The notes beneath the pieces are model-generated. The model searched no databases, was not told the origin of the DNA, and saw only the letters and a program-made list of their open reading frames with translations. Of a stretch of DNA of 64,000 nt, positions 23,734-34,729 are shown in pieces. A program made the translations under genes and the position numbers. Source of the DNA: Progne subis subis (Eukaryota; Chordata; Aves; Passeriformes; Hirundinidae); the NCBI GenBank assembly GCA_022316685.1, contig JAKJHU010000364.1:62001-126000 (forward strand). Direction: 5' to 3'. The number at the start of each line of letters is the position of its first letter. The first letter of the stretch is position 1.

Positions 23734-25144
23734 TCACTTCAGCATCGGCCTTGTCAGACATTTGACACAAAGGTACCCCAGAACTAGCAGTGGCAATGCC
23801 TCTGCCAGGTGCTTGTGGCCGAGCCCGTCCCCTGGGTGCTGGGGCCCCCTTGGGCCCTGGGGTTCATCCCTCAGGGGCTGTAGAAACTCTGCCATGGCCT
23901 TTGCCTTCACCTTGGCCTTTTCCTCACCCCTTCTTGCATTCACCTGCTGTGCCTTTGTTACCAACTGCTCCAGGGGCTTCTTGTGCCACTGCTGCAGCCC
24001 CCCTGAGTGCCTGTGGGTGCTCATCCTGTGACAGCTGCTGAGCTCTCTGCAAGGGCATTCCTTTCTGCAGTGACCCAAACAAAATCCTTCAAAGATGATC
24101 TTGATCCTTGCAGGAATAACCCACATTTCCCAGCTGTTCCTTCCTGCTCCTGGTCCTTGTGCTCGCCCTGCCCTCCCCAGCCCGTATGCCAGAGGCTGTG
24201 CCTGTCCTGCCGCAGTGTCCAAAGGCGGCTCCCCCGGCGGGCAGGGCCGGCAGCTCCACGGGGCCGGGCAGCGGCCGGGGCGTCCCGCAGCCTCCTGGGG
24301 GCCGGGGGCCACTGCCGGCCCTGCCCGGGGGTGGTGGGGTCAGGCAGCGCCCGGCGCTGAGCCCCGGCTGCCCCACAGCCCCGGCCCGGCCCCGCAGCTC
24401 CCCACAGGCCCCGAGCCCGTGCTCCCGGTGCCGCACCTCTGCGCCCGCTCCTGCTGCTCCCCAGCACAGAGAAACCCCCTGACATCCTGACCTCCTTGTT
24501 TCCCTGTCCTGGAAACCGGGGATACAAAGGATCTGGGTCAGCTGGCAAATTTAGACGATAAGACCCTGATGAAAAACGTCCCAGTCCTCAGTATTTTTCT
24601 CTTCCTCCTCTTTTCCATCATCCTTTTTCCTACCACAGAGATTCCTCCTGCTGCTTCTTGCCTTAACCCTATTCCTGCACACTCCACCCTAACCCTTCCC
24701 AGCACACCAACACCATCCATCCCCGGTTGTCTAAATCCCTTCTCAACTTCCCTTATTGCGCCTCTGGGTGTCCATGTCCTTAAATTACCTCTGGGAGAAT
24801 GTGCAAACTGCCTCAACATTCTCCCAAGGGACCCTTCAGAGATATTTTGGGATCATCATCCCTTTGGCCAGGACACTCTCCTGGCTTTCCCTTTTCCACC
24901 CTGCATGTGTTCCCTGCCATGTTTGCTCCCTGAAGATGCCAGTGTCCTCAGTGATGAGATTTTCAGTGCTCTCTCCCTGGTGACTCTTCACAGCCCCCCT
25001 GATCTGTCACTCGTCTGTCTCCTGGACACTCTCGGGTACCCAATCAATCCCCGGTGCCGCCGCCACCCAAGGGAGCCCATCACCCAAACTGGGTGAGGCA
25101 CCTTCAGCTCCACTCACTGCCCGCTGTCCCAGACGGTGGAAGGA
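23734..25144 (-). pseudogene. ERV-A gag and gag-pol junction remnant, right copy
   Basis: Sequence between the primer-binding site and RT. It is homologous to 47851-49330. A 192-codon frame (24312-23734) contains a basic, glutamine-rich segment (QQWHKKPLEQLVTKAQQVNA, then GEEKAKVKAKAM) resembling gammaretroviral capsid C-terminus and nucleocapsid linker. A CpG-rich stretch at 24200-24450 is proline and glycine rich. No zinc knuckle or protease active site is clear. Assignment rests mainly on position. Confidence 0.45.
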
Positions 25145-25162
25145 ATTCCAGAGGAGCCCCAA
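25145..25162 (-). other. Primer-binding site of ERV-A (degenerate, proline-type)
   Basis: On the minus strand TTGGGGCTCCTCTGGAAT follows the 5' LTR by two bases. It resembles the tRNA-Pro-complementary site of gammaretroviruses with a few mismatches, supporting the gammaretrovirus-like assignment and the minus orientation. Confidence 0.5.
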
Positions 25163-25164
25163 GG

Positions 25165-25680
25165 TGTGTGGGAAATTTGACATCACCAGAGGTTTGTGTC
25201 CACAAAGAAGACAGAGGAGTCCTGTGAAAGTAATTTTATTCATTAAAACAATGGAGAGGCCATGAGACATTTCCCATGGGGCCTCTCCAGGTGCTGGAGG
25301 ATGCAGTCTCCTCTCCTCCTAATTTTCCCAGCTACATCTCTCTCTCCCTTTTCCCATTGGCTGAAGTATTTCAGAGACCCAGACTTCTCAATCCCCCTTC
25401 TACATACTCCCCTTATTATGCACCCCACTTCTGCACAGGTAACGATATGCACAGCTCTGTGAAGTCTTTATTCTTCTTCTCCAAGTTGATCAATTTAGCA
25501 GGACCTTGGCTGAGCAGCAGTCTGTGTGTTCGATTCATAACATTTTCTGGAGCTGATGGCTTCTTCTCTGCCTTCCTTATGTCCAAGTGCCTGGCCCTAT
25601 CCCCAAGCAGCTTGACAGCGTGTGTTTGTAAAGACCCTTTGCTCTTCTTCCTTTGCTGGGGGTGCCCCGTTTGTGGGACA
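25165..25680 (-). mobile_element. 5' LTR of ERV-A, right copy
   Basis: 516 bases on the minus strand from TGTCCCACAAACGG to CCCACACA. It has AATAAA near 25220 and a duplicate AATAAA near 25475. It is homologous to the two 3' LTRs but clearly more diverged from them than they are from each other, as expected because the 3' LTRs are copies made by the later segmental duplication. Confidence 0.8.
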
Positions 25681-27300
<1,620 letters not shown>

Positions 27301-27390
27301 GGGAAGCGCTGCGAGTGCCCCGAGAGCGGGAAGAGCTTCGTGCGCTGCTCCAGCTCCATCCCCCGTGGGAGGATCGGCCTTGGATGATCC
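27301..27390 (+). other. Relict ninth zinc finger downstream of the stop
   Basis: Immediately after TAA the sequence still reads CECPESGKSFVRCSSS, a finger whose second cysteine has become serine and which lacks the histidines. The same tail follows the zinc-finger stop codons at 31584 and 63719 (both minus strand), so this is a family feature and not a mutation of this copy. Confidence 0.65.
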
Positions 27391-27908
27391 CCAGTGACCC
27401 CCGTTGGGCAGAGCCCTGTTGATCCGTGCTCCTGCTGATCCTGTGTTGGGAAGACACCTGGCTGGGAGTGCTCCACATCTTCCTAGCTCTTTGTGGGTAC
27501 CAGGAGGAAAGCAGGGACAGGAAGATTCATTGGGACAGAGACTGACATTGGGAATTCCTTGGGCAGAGCAGATTTGTTGACTTTCAACCCCAGAAAATCT
27601 TTTGCATTCAATCCTATCTTCTGGTGGTTTCAAGGAATACTGCATGGTCTTGGAGATCTTTACAAATCTCAGGGATTCCACGAATTTTATTTCCTATTGC
27701 CCAAGGGTGTCTTCCACAACCAAATTGTGATGGACTGGGGCCAAGACCAAGATTTTGGAGACAGTGGGGTATAAACTCCTCCAAAAAAGGTTCTTCCCTC
27801 CCAGCCAAGCACATGGATCCTCAGCTGGCACAGACACAACAATCCTTTTGGTCTCTATTTCCTTTTCATTTCTCTTTAGCACTTTAAAATATCCAACACT
27901 GGGGTAAA

Positions 27909-27914
27909 AATAAA
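27909..27914 (+). terminator. Polyadenylation signal of the zinc-finger gene
   Basis: AATAAA about 610 bases after the stop codon, at the end of AT-richer 3' UTR-like sequence and just before a minisatellite. Confidence 0.5.
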
Positions 27915-27924
27915 GACATTGAAC

Positions 27925-28165
27925 TGGGACATGGGTGAGGACATGGGGGACATAGACATGGTGGGACATAGACATGGAGAGTGACATGGGGACACATGGA
28001 CATGGACAGGGATGTGGCCATTCATGGGGACATGAGGGGAAATGGGCACAGATGGAGATGTGGGGGACAATGACAGGGATGGATTTGTGGTGGGGAGACA
28101 GCCGTGGGTGAGGACATGGTGGGACATGGCCAGTGACCTGTGGGGACATGGCCATGGCCGGTGCC
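27925..28165. repeat. Degenerate GGACATGG minisatellite
   Basis: GGACATGG, GACATAGACATGG and GGGGACATGG recur irregularly across about 240 bases. No coding content. Confidence 0.8.
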
Positions 28166-28454
28166 ATGGGGGGAACTTGCAGGGGCTGTGGGGGATGCTG
28201 GGTTTGAGGGAGTTGAGGGTTCCTGGGAGGGACTTGGGGCTTGCTGAGGGCTTTGGGGAGCCCAGAGCTGGGAGATCCTGGCAGAGGTTGTGGGGCAGCT
28301 GCTCAAGGAGCCCCTGAGCTGGACCCCCAGGTGGGCATTGGGCTCCTGGAAGGGAATGAAGGTCCTTGTCCCCAGGAGGGAAATCCCAGCAGCCCCAGGG
28401 TATTGGGGGCAGCTGAGAGGCCACAGCAGGGAGGGGAAAACCAAACAGAGCTGT

Positions 28455-28720
28455 CCCCCTCCAGAACTGCACCCCAAAAATCCCAAACTCAGGGCTCCTC
28501 CCAGGAAAACGCTGTCAGGAGGTGCCTGAATTGAGGGAAAGTGGGATGGGACCTCAGACTCAGATTCAGAGCAGGAGGGGCCTGGAACCTCCAAAACCAA
28601 GCATGATGGACAGGGCTGGTGGATTGGGGGGCAGAGGGGAAAGGGTGGAAGAGCAGGGAAGAAGAGGGGGCTAGAACCCCCAAATTGCTTTGGGAAGGGT
28701 CCCACTCCTCCTCCTTTCTA
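28455..28720. repeat. Duplicated segment shared with 51490-51790
   Basis: Both copies contain AGAGCTGTCC, ACACCCCAAAAATCCC or near variants, CAGGAGGGGCCTGGAACC and the same order of motifs on the same strand. Here the segment lies downstream of the MHC class II B pseudogene. At 51.5 kb it lies between the third ERV-A copy and another MHC fragment whose orientation is reversed. Confidence 0.75.
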
Positions 28721-29295
28721 ATCCCCAAGATGGTGCTGGGGCAGTGCTGGACTCTGGGCCTGGCTAGGGCACCCCCCATGTGCCCCCTCCCCAAATGCCC
28801 CTGGCAGCTTCAGGGCGCCCAGGCACCTTTTGGTGTTGGCTGGGTGCTGTGCTGGGTTCAGGTGCCTCCCAAGGAGTCCCCAGAGCGGGGTGACACAGGG
28901 GGGACACACGGGGGTCCCCATTCCCGATCCATCCTGGGGCCCGTTCTGTCCCCTCCCGAATCATGGTCCCCCCGCAGGGTCCCCCCAAGTCCCTCTCCAC
29001 TGTCCCCAGTAAACAGGACTGGGGTGAACTGGGAAGCTTTGTTGGGAACACTGGGAGCAGCAGGGTGGGGAGAGAGTGACAGCAGGGCTGGGGGGACACA
29101 CGATCCCCCCAAAATCACCTCGGGGACGGAGCAGGGGGTCCCGGCCAGGCCCGAGGCAAGGGGGAGGGGCTGCGACCGCCGCCAGCTGAGGAGCTCTGTG
29201 GGCAGAGAAAAGGGGGTGACACCGGGCTGGGGGGCCCTGGGGGAGCACACATGCTCTGGGGGAGGGGGGACACGACCCCTGGGACCCCCCCTCAC

Positions 29296-29411
29296 CTTCT
29301 TGCAAAGGTAGAAGCTGAGCCCCAGTGCCAGGAAGACAAAGCCCAACACAAAGCTCCCAATCCCCATCAGCATCTTGCTGCGGGCGGCATCCAGCAGCAT
29401 CTCTGGGGGGT
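29296..29411 (-). pseudogene. MHC class II B exon 4 (connecting peptide and transmembrane)
   Basis: A 116-base exon with acceptor CCTGCAG and donor AAGGTGAG. It encodes DAARSKMLMGIGSFVLGF then VFLALGLSFYLCKK, a glycine-containing membrane helix followed by a basic stop-transfer signal typical of class II B. This exon itself is open. Confidence 0.85.
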
Positions 29412-29419
29412 CTGCAGGG

Positions 29420-29975
29420 CTCAGGACCCCCCAAAACCTCTCACAGACACCCCAAGCCCCCCAAGCTCCCTCCCAGTCTCCCCCAGCTGACCCAGGACCC
29501 CCTGAAACCTCCTCCCAATCCCTTCCTGGTCTCCCCAGGACTCACCAAAGCCCCTCCTGTCCCTCTCAGGATCCCACAACCTCCTCAATTGCCCCCCACC
29601 TCCCTAGGACCACCAAACCCTCTCCCAGTCCCCTCCCAGCCCCACCAGGACTCACCAAAACTCCTCCCAGTCTCTTCCCAGCACAACCAACCTCATCTCA
29701 ATCCCTGCTTTCCAATCCCCGATCACCTTCCAGCCTCTCCAGGCTCACTCCAATCCCTCCCAGTTACACCCAGCACCCCCAGCTCCCTCCCAGTGCCCAC
29801 CAGCACCCCCCAGAACCCCATCCCACCCTACCCAGTATCCTTCAAACACCTTCTCAGCCCTTCCAGACACTTGAGCCCCTCTCCTAGTTGAAACCAGGCT
29901 CTCTCCAGCTTCCTCCCAGTTCCTCCCAGCACATCCCCGTGCCTCTCCCAGTTCCCCCCCAGTGCCTCCCCCGTG
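29420..29975. repeat. CCCAGT-type minisatellite in MHC intron
   Basis: Degenerate repeats such as CCTCCCAGTC and AGGACTCACCAAA over about 550 bases between the beta2 and transmembrane exons. Open frames here are compositional. Confidence 0.75.
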
Positions 29976-29976
29976 C

Positions 29977-30247
29977 CCCAGTGCCGGCTCAGGGGCTGCT
30001 CCAGGCTGACGTGCTCCACCTGGCAGCTGGAGGTGACCCCGCGCCGCGGGGAGGTTTCCAGCAGCACCAGGAGCTGCTGGCTCCAGTCCCCTTTGGTGAC
30101 CACGGCGGTGCCACCCCGTGCCCCGAGAGCTCCTGCTGGCCCTGGAAGCAGCTCAGCTGGATGTGGGCAGGGCAGAAATCCATCCCGGAGCAGAGCAGGC
30201 GGCCGGGGTCGGGCTGGGAGCTGGAGGGCAGCAGCGAGATGGAAACG
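29977..30247 (-). pseudogene. MHC class II B exon 3 (beta2 immunoglobulin domain), frameshifted
   Basis: Reads VSISLLPSSSQPDPGRLLCS, then MDFCPAHIQLSCFQGQQELS. After GH the frame shifts and the rest (VVTKGDWSQQLLVLLE, TSPRRGV, CQVEHVSLEQPLSRHWG) lies in another frame. The tryptophan usual in the strand before FQGQQ is lost (QLSCF). The 3' splice donor is GC. A copy with the same frameshift and same length (271) is at 52419-52689. Confidence 0.88.
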
Positions 30248-30249
30248 CT

Positions 30250-30475
30250 GGGGGGAACTGGGAGAGAGCGGGGAGTGGTGGTGTGGCATTGAGAGGGACT
30301 GGGAACGGACTGGCATGGACTGGGAATAAACTTGGAGGGACTGGGGTGACAGAAATGGGAGGGGATGGGGGGCACCGATATAGAGGGTGGAGCTCTGGGA
30401 ATGAACTGGGAATGAACTGGGACTGGGCTGAGAGGAAATGGGAGGGACTGGGAGGAACTGGGAATGAAGCGCGCG
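30250..30475. repeat. ACTGGGA-type minisatellite in MHC intron 2
   Basis: ACTGGGA and GAACTGGGAATGAACTGGGA recur. It is the complementary strand of the CCCAGT repeat type at 29420 and 34150. It ends next to the X/Y promoter module. Confidence 0.75.
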
Positions 30476-30523
30476 GCACTGGGAGGCCGAATCGAGCGCG
30501 GGGCACTCGGCGCTGCGGGTCTG

Positions 30524-30568
30524 CCTGGCAACAGATGAGTCATCACAGACACGCGCTCTCATTGGCTG
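30524..30568 (+). promoter_or_regulatory. MHC class II-type X1-X2-Y promoter module, antisense within the pseudogene
   Basis: The plus strand carries an X1-like CCTGGCAACAGATG at 30524-30537 overlapping an X2/CRE-like TGAGTCATC at 30536-30544, then a Y box CTCATTGGCTG at 30558-30568. The order and spacing match the conserved class II enhanceosome bound by RFX, CREB and NF-Y with CIITA. A clear S/W box upstream was not found. It points rightwards, opposite to the surrounding pseudogene exons, and sits in the intron between beta1 and beta2. Confidence 0.75.
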
Positions 30569-30802
30569 AGCGGCGCCAGCTCCACGCACGGCCGGGATGG
30601 ACACGCGGGGGAGAACTGGGAGAGACTGGGACGGACTGGGATGGACTGGGAGAGCCACGGTGTCTCGGAGAGGGGCAGGAGGCCCCGGGGATGGACACAA
30701 GGAGGGCTGAGGGCTCTCGGCTGATTCCCAGGCAGGGTTTGAGGCGCTCCAGGGTCATTGCCAGGGCAGGGCCCCACGGGACACGCTCTGCCCCACGCTC
30801 AC

Positions 30803-31071
30803 CTCCGCGCTCCACGAGGAACGGGCTGGACAACTCGTAGTTGTGCCGGCAGTGCCTGTCCGCCGCAGCCCGTGTGTACTCCCTGCATTGCGGGTCGCTG
30901 TTCCAGGACCTGGCAACTCCTCCCCACAGGAGCTGTCCCCCACCTACAGCCCCACATCGCTGCCCAAGGGCAGGAGCTGCTCCCGGTTGTCGCTGTTCCT
31001 GGCCACGAACCTCCCCCGCTCGGTGCCGTTCATGCAGTGCCAGCCGCACTTCAGCATCTCCTGGAACAGCC
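30803..31071 (-). pseudogene. MHC class II B exon 2 (beta1 domain), disrupted
   Basis: A 269-base exon (family usual about 270) with acceptor CACACAG before GGCTGTTCC and donor GTGAGC. It reads FQEMLKCGWHCMNGTERGRF, containing the conserved NGTER glycosylation-type motif, then VARNSDNREQLLPLGSDVG followed by a stop. A frameshift puts the rest (WNSDPQCREYTRAAADRHCR, NYELSSPFLVERGG) in another frame. The beta1 domain forms half of the peptide-binding groove. Confidence 0.85.
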
Positions 31072-31583
31072 CTGTGTGTGCAGGACACAGGTGCGGGGGT
31101 GCCCGCAGCAGCCCAGAGTAGCCAAGAGCTCCGGGGCAGCCCCGACTCCGCAGCCCCAGGGGAGTCCGGCTGAGGAGCTCGGGGCGCTGTGGGGCTGGCG
31201 GGCACCTGGGGAGTCCTCAGCGCCCTGCACTCTGATGGGCTCAATTCTTTTAGTGCCTTCTCTGATGGGCCGAGGAGAGGCCCGGCAGTGGAGAGAAGGA
31301 TCGGGACAGATCCCGCCCCGAGCAGCGGCGCGGCCACAACAGAGCCAGCCTGGGCACAGGGAGGGAATTTATTACCAACCAAATCACAGCAGCACGGGGA
31401 GAGGGCAAGAAATGTCTCCAACACCTTCCCCACAGCCAGCGGGGATCAGCAGGAGCACGGATCAGCAGGGCTCTGCCCAACGGGGGTCACTGGGGATCAT
31501 CCAAGGCCGATCCTCCCACGGGGGATGGAGCTGGAGCAGTGCACGAAGCTCTTCCTGCTCTCGGGGCACTCGCAGCGCTTCCC

Positions 31584-31808
31584 TTAGCGGTGCCTCCGCT
31601 GGTGTCGGGTCTCTGGGAGAAGCTCTTCCCACACTGCCCACACTCTTCGGGCCCCTCCTTGGTGTGGATGTGCTAGTGAATTTTCAGGCTGGAGTTCCGT
31701 CTAAAGGTCTTCTCACATTCCTCACACTCGAGTGCCATTCTCTGGTGTGGATTGTCTAGTGCCAGATGAGGCTGGAGCTGTAGCTGAAGCTTTTACTACA
31801 TTCTCTAC
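31584..31808 (-). pseudogene. C2H2 zinc-finger pseudogene, 3' end
   Basis: On the minus strand, remnants of three to four fingers can be read (KSFSYSSSLIWH; CEECEKTFRRNSSLKIH; CGQCGKSFSQRPDT) separated by stops and at least one frameshift. The terminal TAA at 31584-31586 and the tail beyond it match the intact gene at 26476-27300. It is cut off on its 5' side by LTR-like sequence at 31809. Confidence 0.8.
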
Positions 31809-32470
31809 TGTCCTGGTTTAGGGACAAATTTGGGAGAAAATCCCTGAATGGGATCCCTCCGGGAAGCAAACCCAAATGGCTCCTCCCTCCAACTGGTCTG
31901 GTAAAAAACTTCTTTGGAGAAAAGTGGAAAAAGCTATTTTACTTACCAAACAAAGTGCATACAAGTATAAAGAATGAATAATATGAAAGAATAAAACTTC
32001 TCGTTCTGGAGATGGCAAATTGAGAAAGTTCTTGCCCTGGATGTAGCTCAGCTCTCTCTCAGTCTCTCATCAGTCCCAGTCCCTCCAGTGCTGCTGGAAA
32101 ATGCCGAGGTCCAGGCCCCGGTAGGCTGCTGGTCAAACCCCCAGTGCTCCCCTGGGTTTTCAGTCCAGAAAAAAATATCTCTGTCCTGCAGTCTCTCCAA
32201 GCCTCCGCCAAACACCCCATCTGGAGAGGAATGTGTAGGAGTCAGGCCGTTTTCTCAAAACAAACTCCTTGCTTCTCCTTGCTCTTAGAACCAGTCTTAA
32301 AGGCACAGAACTCAATATAGAGCACAAACAGAACAGACCATTGGGGATACACGCATCACAAAGTCACCCTAGAACAGTCGGGCACCTTCCTCCCCCCTGC
32401 CAGAAGAGAGGCAATCCTCTCTCTTGTGGCTGCTTTAACTTAGCAGTCTCCAGAGGGGAGTATTTTTCCC
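31809..32470 (+). mobile_element. LTR-like sequence beginning TGTCCTGGTTTAGG
   Basis: Starts with the TGTCCTGGTTT type of end common to several avian LTRs (compare families B and E here) and contains AATAAA near 31989. The 3' end was not defined and no target duplication could be checked, so the end coordinate is approximate. Confidence 0.4.
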
Positions 32471-32729
32471 AACCCTAAGGGTTCTAGCTCCCTTTCCTTA
32501 AACCAATCCTCTATGGTCCAGCAAAGGAGGCTTATCCCCTCCAGGTATCCTTGGTTCCTTCTCCGTTGGGTCCCACCCGTGTGTTGGTGTCCCACCCGGG
32601 GAAAGCCTACTCCAAGGTACCTCTTGGAGCCTCCTTCAATGGAGGAACGGGAGCCTGCGCGAGTTAGGGTGGCGAATGGAATGATACTCCCCCTTCTCCC
32701 ACTCTTTCAGGGCACCTCAGGGTGCACTC

Positions 32730-32815
32730 GCTCCTCTCACTCACTCTGATACGCTCTTACTCTCACACTGTCTCATACACTCTTACTCTCACACACTCTC
32801 TCACTGGCACTTCTC
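32730..32815. repeat. CACTCT-rich simple sequence
   Basis: Repeated TCTTACTCTCACAC and CACTCTCTCAC over about 85 bases. Confidence 0.7.
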
Positions 32816-33066
32816 CCTTTCGCACTCCAATTCGAATTCGTACCACTCGATGCCAAATCCGCACTCGCAGAACCGACCTGTGTCCTGCGAGCCTCGCTCC
32901 CTCTCTGAGGGTCTTTTACTCTGGGTTGCTGGGTCCCTGGTAGCCCTTCGGGAAATCCCAGCTGCACTGTCCACGGTCGAGGAGAAGGCGATGATCTCAG
33001 GTAGGGAAAACTCCTCCAGGCGCGCTACTGGGATCCGTCTTCTTCCACACCGCTTCCAGGTGTGGG

Positions 33067-33580
33067 ATCCCAGACGAGTCCCCAGAATTGTTCCGAATGA
33101 GGTCATGAAACTCCGGTGCTGTGGGAATTTGACCAATCATTTTATTAAAAAAATGGACTACCAGGAAGGAGGGGTTTGAGCGAGTCTCCCACCCTTTTGG
33201 ACAAGCTAGATACAATGGATGTTAGGAATGTTACTCTCTCTCTCTCCCCTTCCCCTGAGGGCTGTCAGTCCCCTTTTTATAGTCTCTGTCTCCTCAGGGA
33301 CTGGTGGGGTTTGGATCTTCGCTGTGATTGGCTCCCTTTCTCGGGTTTGATTGGTCTTTAACGGGAGCCTTTCTGGACCAATCGTTCTTTCCCGCCTTTG
33401 AACCATTGGTCAGTTGTCCACCAATCAAGGCTTGGAGTCGGGGTCCGTTCTGGAACTTTCTGTGGGGGAAAGAAAGATTCCCATCCCCTCTTTTCCTCCT
33501 TCTTTCTCTCCGGCATTAGTCCTTAGAAAGCATTGTCAGCATTGTCAAGGTTCTAACAACTCTTCAATGCAACTGTTTAC
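33067..33580 (-). mobile_element. ERV 5' LTR and proline-type primer-binding site (family G)
   Basis: On the minus strand the LTR ends GGAACA (33089), then ATTC, then TGGGGACTCGTCTGGGAT (33067-33084), a close match to the tRNA-Pro primer-binding site of gammaretroviruses. AATAAA lies near 33140 and a TATAAAAAG box near 33265, both on the minus strand, in the right order. The LTR start at about 33580 is approximate. Only 5' leader-like sequence follows (33066 down to about 32500), so the rest of the provirus is missing. Confidence 0.7.
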
Positions 33581-33616
33581 AATTCCTACAAAGTTGCGAA
33601 TATAAATGAAACTTAT

Positions 33617-34004
33617 TGTTACCCTGGTTTTTCTGAGTTTTTTATAGCCTTTTGAATTTTCATAAAATGGAGTCAGATCTTTTTAGTTACTGTAGAATAT
33701 TAGAAGCGGTTCTACCTTTTTCCCACAGATGTAACATAAACAAATCCTTTGTTTTTCATTCTCTGTCCTTTGTTTGCATATTTCTAACCTGAAAACAATT
33801 GTAACTGACAGTTGGTTTAGCCACTTGGCTGAAAGGTGAAAAACCCCAGAAGCCAATCTTCTGCTAGACCCACAAATGTATAAAAAGTAAGAAATAAACA
33901 AAGAGGCTCTCTCTCCGTCTGGACTCAGCCTTGAGCCAGATCAGAGGAACCTCTGCCTAGAAAATCTCTCTCTCCGTGTGACTGCTTTTTGTGTCTCAGT
34001 GACA
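33617..34004 (+). mobile_element. Solo LTR family E with target duplication ACTTAT
   Basis: 388 bases, TGTTACCCTGG...CTCAGTGACA, flanked by perfect ACTTAT at 33611-33616 and 34005-34010. A CCAAT box at 33852, TATAAAAAG at 33879-33887 and AATAAA at 33893-33898 are all on the plus strand. The TATA box and poly(A) signal are only a few bases apart, so the R region must be arranged with the signal upstream of or at the start site. Confidence 0.9.
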
Positions 34005-34149
34005 ACTTATAGGATTCAAAGGTCTACCTTTAAGCGTTTGTAACACAGCCTGTACAAAACCGTGGGAACTACTTCGACCATGTACAGTTACAAATTGAAA
34101 TGAAACTTATAAGGTAAGTGCTTCTATACTTATACTACTCAACAAAAAG

Positions 34150-34729
34150 TTCAACTTCCCATAACACTCCCACTTTCATCCAGTGTGTTCCCAGTTCTCC
34201 CAGTTGCACCTTGCACAGCCCCAGTAACTCCCAGTATGAGCCCAGGATGATGGCAGACTCTCCCAGTCACTCACACTTGCTCCCATTTGCCCCCAGTGTG
34301 GTCCCAGTTCCTCCCAGCACATTCCCAGTGGCTCCCAGTGTGGTCCCAGTCACCACCTGCATGGTCTCAGGCACTCCCAGTAAGCATATCCCAGTTGCCC
34401 TGAACATTCTCGTAGTCATTTCCAGGCACTCCCAGTTACCTCAGCATGGTTCAGTTGCCCCCAGTTTGATCCCAGTCACTGCCAGTACATCCCAGTTGTC
34501 ACCAGCATGCATCCTGTCATTCCCGGTAGGTTCTCAGCATAGGCCTGGTAGCTCCCAGTCACCCCCAGTCAGGCTCCATTCACACCCCCTATAATCCCAG
34601 TATGATGCCAGTGGCACCCAGTCCCTCCCAGTATATCCCAGCCACTCCCAGCTTTTCCTAGTCAGTTCCTCCCAGTTGCTTTCAGTGTGATTCCAGTTGC
34701 TCACGGCCACTCCCAGTCAATTCCAGTAT
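34150..34729. repeat. CCCAGT minisatellite
   Basis: About twenty CCCAGT units in degenerate context (CTCCCAGTGTGGTCCCAGTC). Same type as in the MHC introns at 29.4 and 30.3 kb, which suggests it also once flanked class II sequence. It ends at the next LTR. Confidence 0.8.

Larger units (their letters stand above)
17302..25680 (-). mobile_element. ERV-A provirus, right copy (two LTRs, degenerate)
   Basis: A minus-strand gammaretrovirus-like provirus. The 5' LTR is at 25165-25680, followed by a degenerate proline-tRNA-type primer-binding site, gag-like sequence, RT/RNase H, integrase, env and 3' LTR at 17302-17847. No matching target duplication was found: the 3' flank begins CTCCC and the 5' flank ends GGGAA on the element strand. 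It is interrupted by a solo LTR at 21244-21906 and by a T46 homopolymer at 23108-23153. No open gene survives. Confidence 0.82.
29296..31071 (-). pseudogene. MHC class II B chain pseudogene (beta1, beta2 and transmembrane exons)
   Basis: Three exons in the correct order on the minus strand: beta1 30803-31071, beta2 29977-30247, and connecting peptide/transmembrane 29296-29411. Intact class II B chains pair with an alpha chain at the surface of antigen-presenting cells and show peptides to T cells. Here beta1 has a stop and a frameshift, beta2 has a frameshift, and the beta2 donor is GC. No signal-peptide exon was found upstream. Intron 1 to the right is short and soon meets zinc-finger remnants. 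The introns are filled with CCCAGT/ACTGGG repeats as is usual near avian class II genes. Confidence 0.85.

Noticed and set aside
17302..25680. Target-site duplication for the ERV-A right copy
   Set aside because: Flanks CTCCC and GGGAA (element strand) do not match at 4, 5 or 6 bases, so no duplication is claimed.
28718..29890. Several 100-190 codon frames on both strands in the MHC 3' region and intron
   Set aside because: They lie over CCCAGT-type and C-rich repeats, overlap one another, and only the short transmembrane exon within them matches a known protein.
34150..34729. Regularly recurring CCCAGT units that could suggest a CRISPR-like array
   Set aside because: Units and spacings are degenerate, there are no unique equal-length spacers, and the genome is eukaryotic. 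It is a minisatellite.
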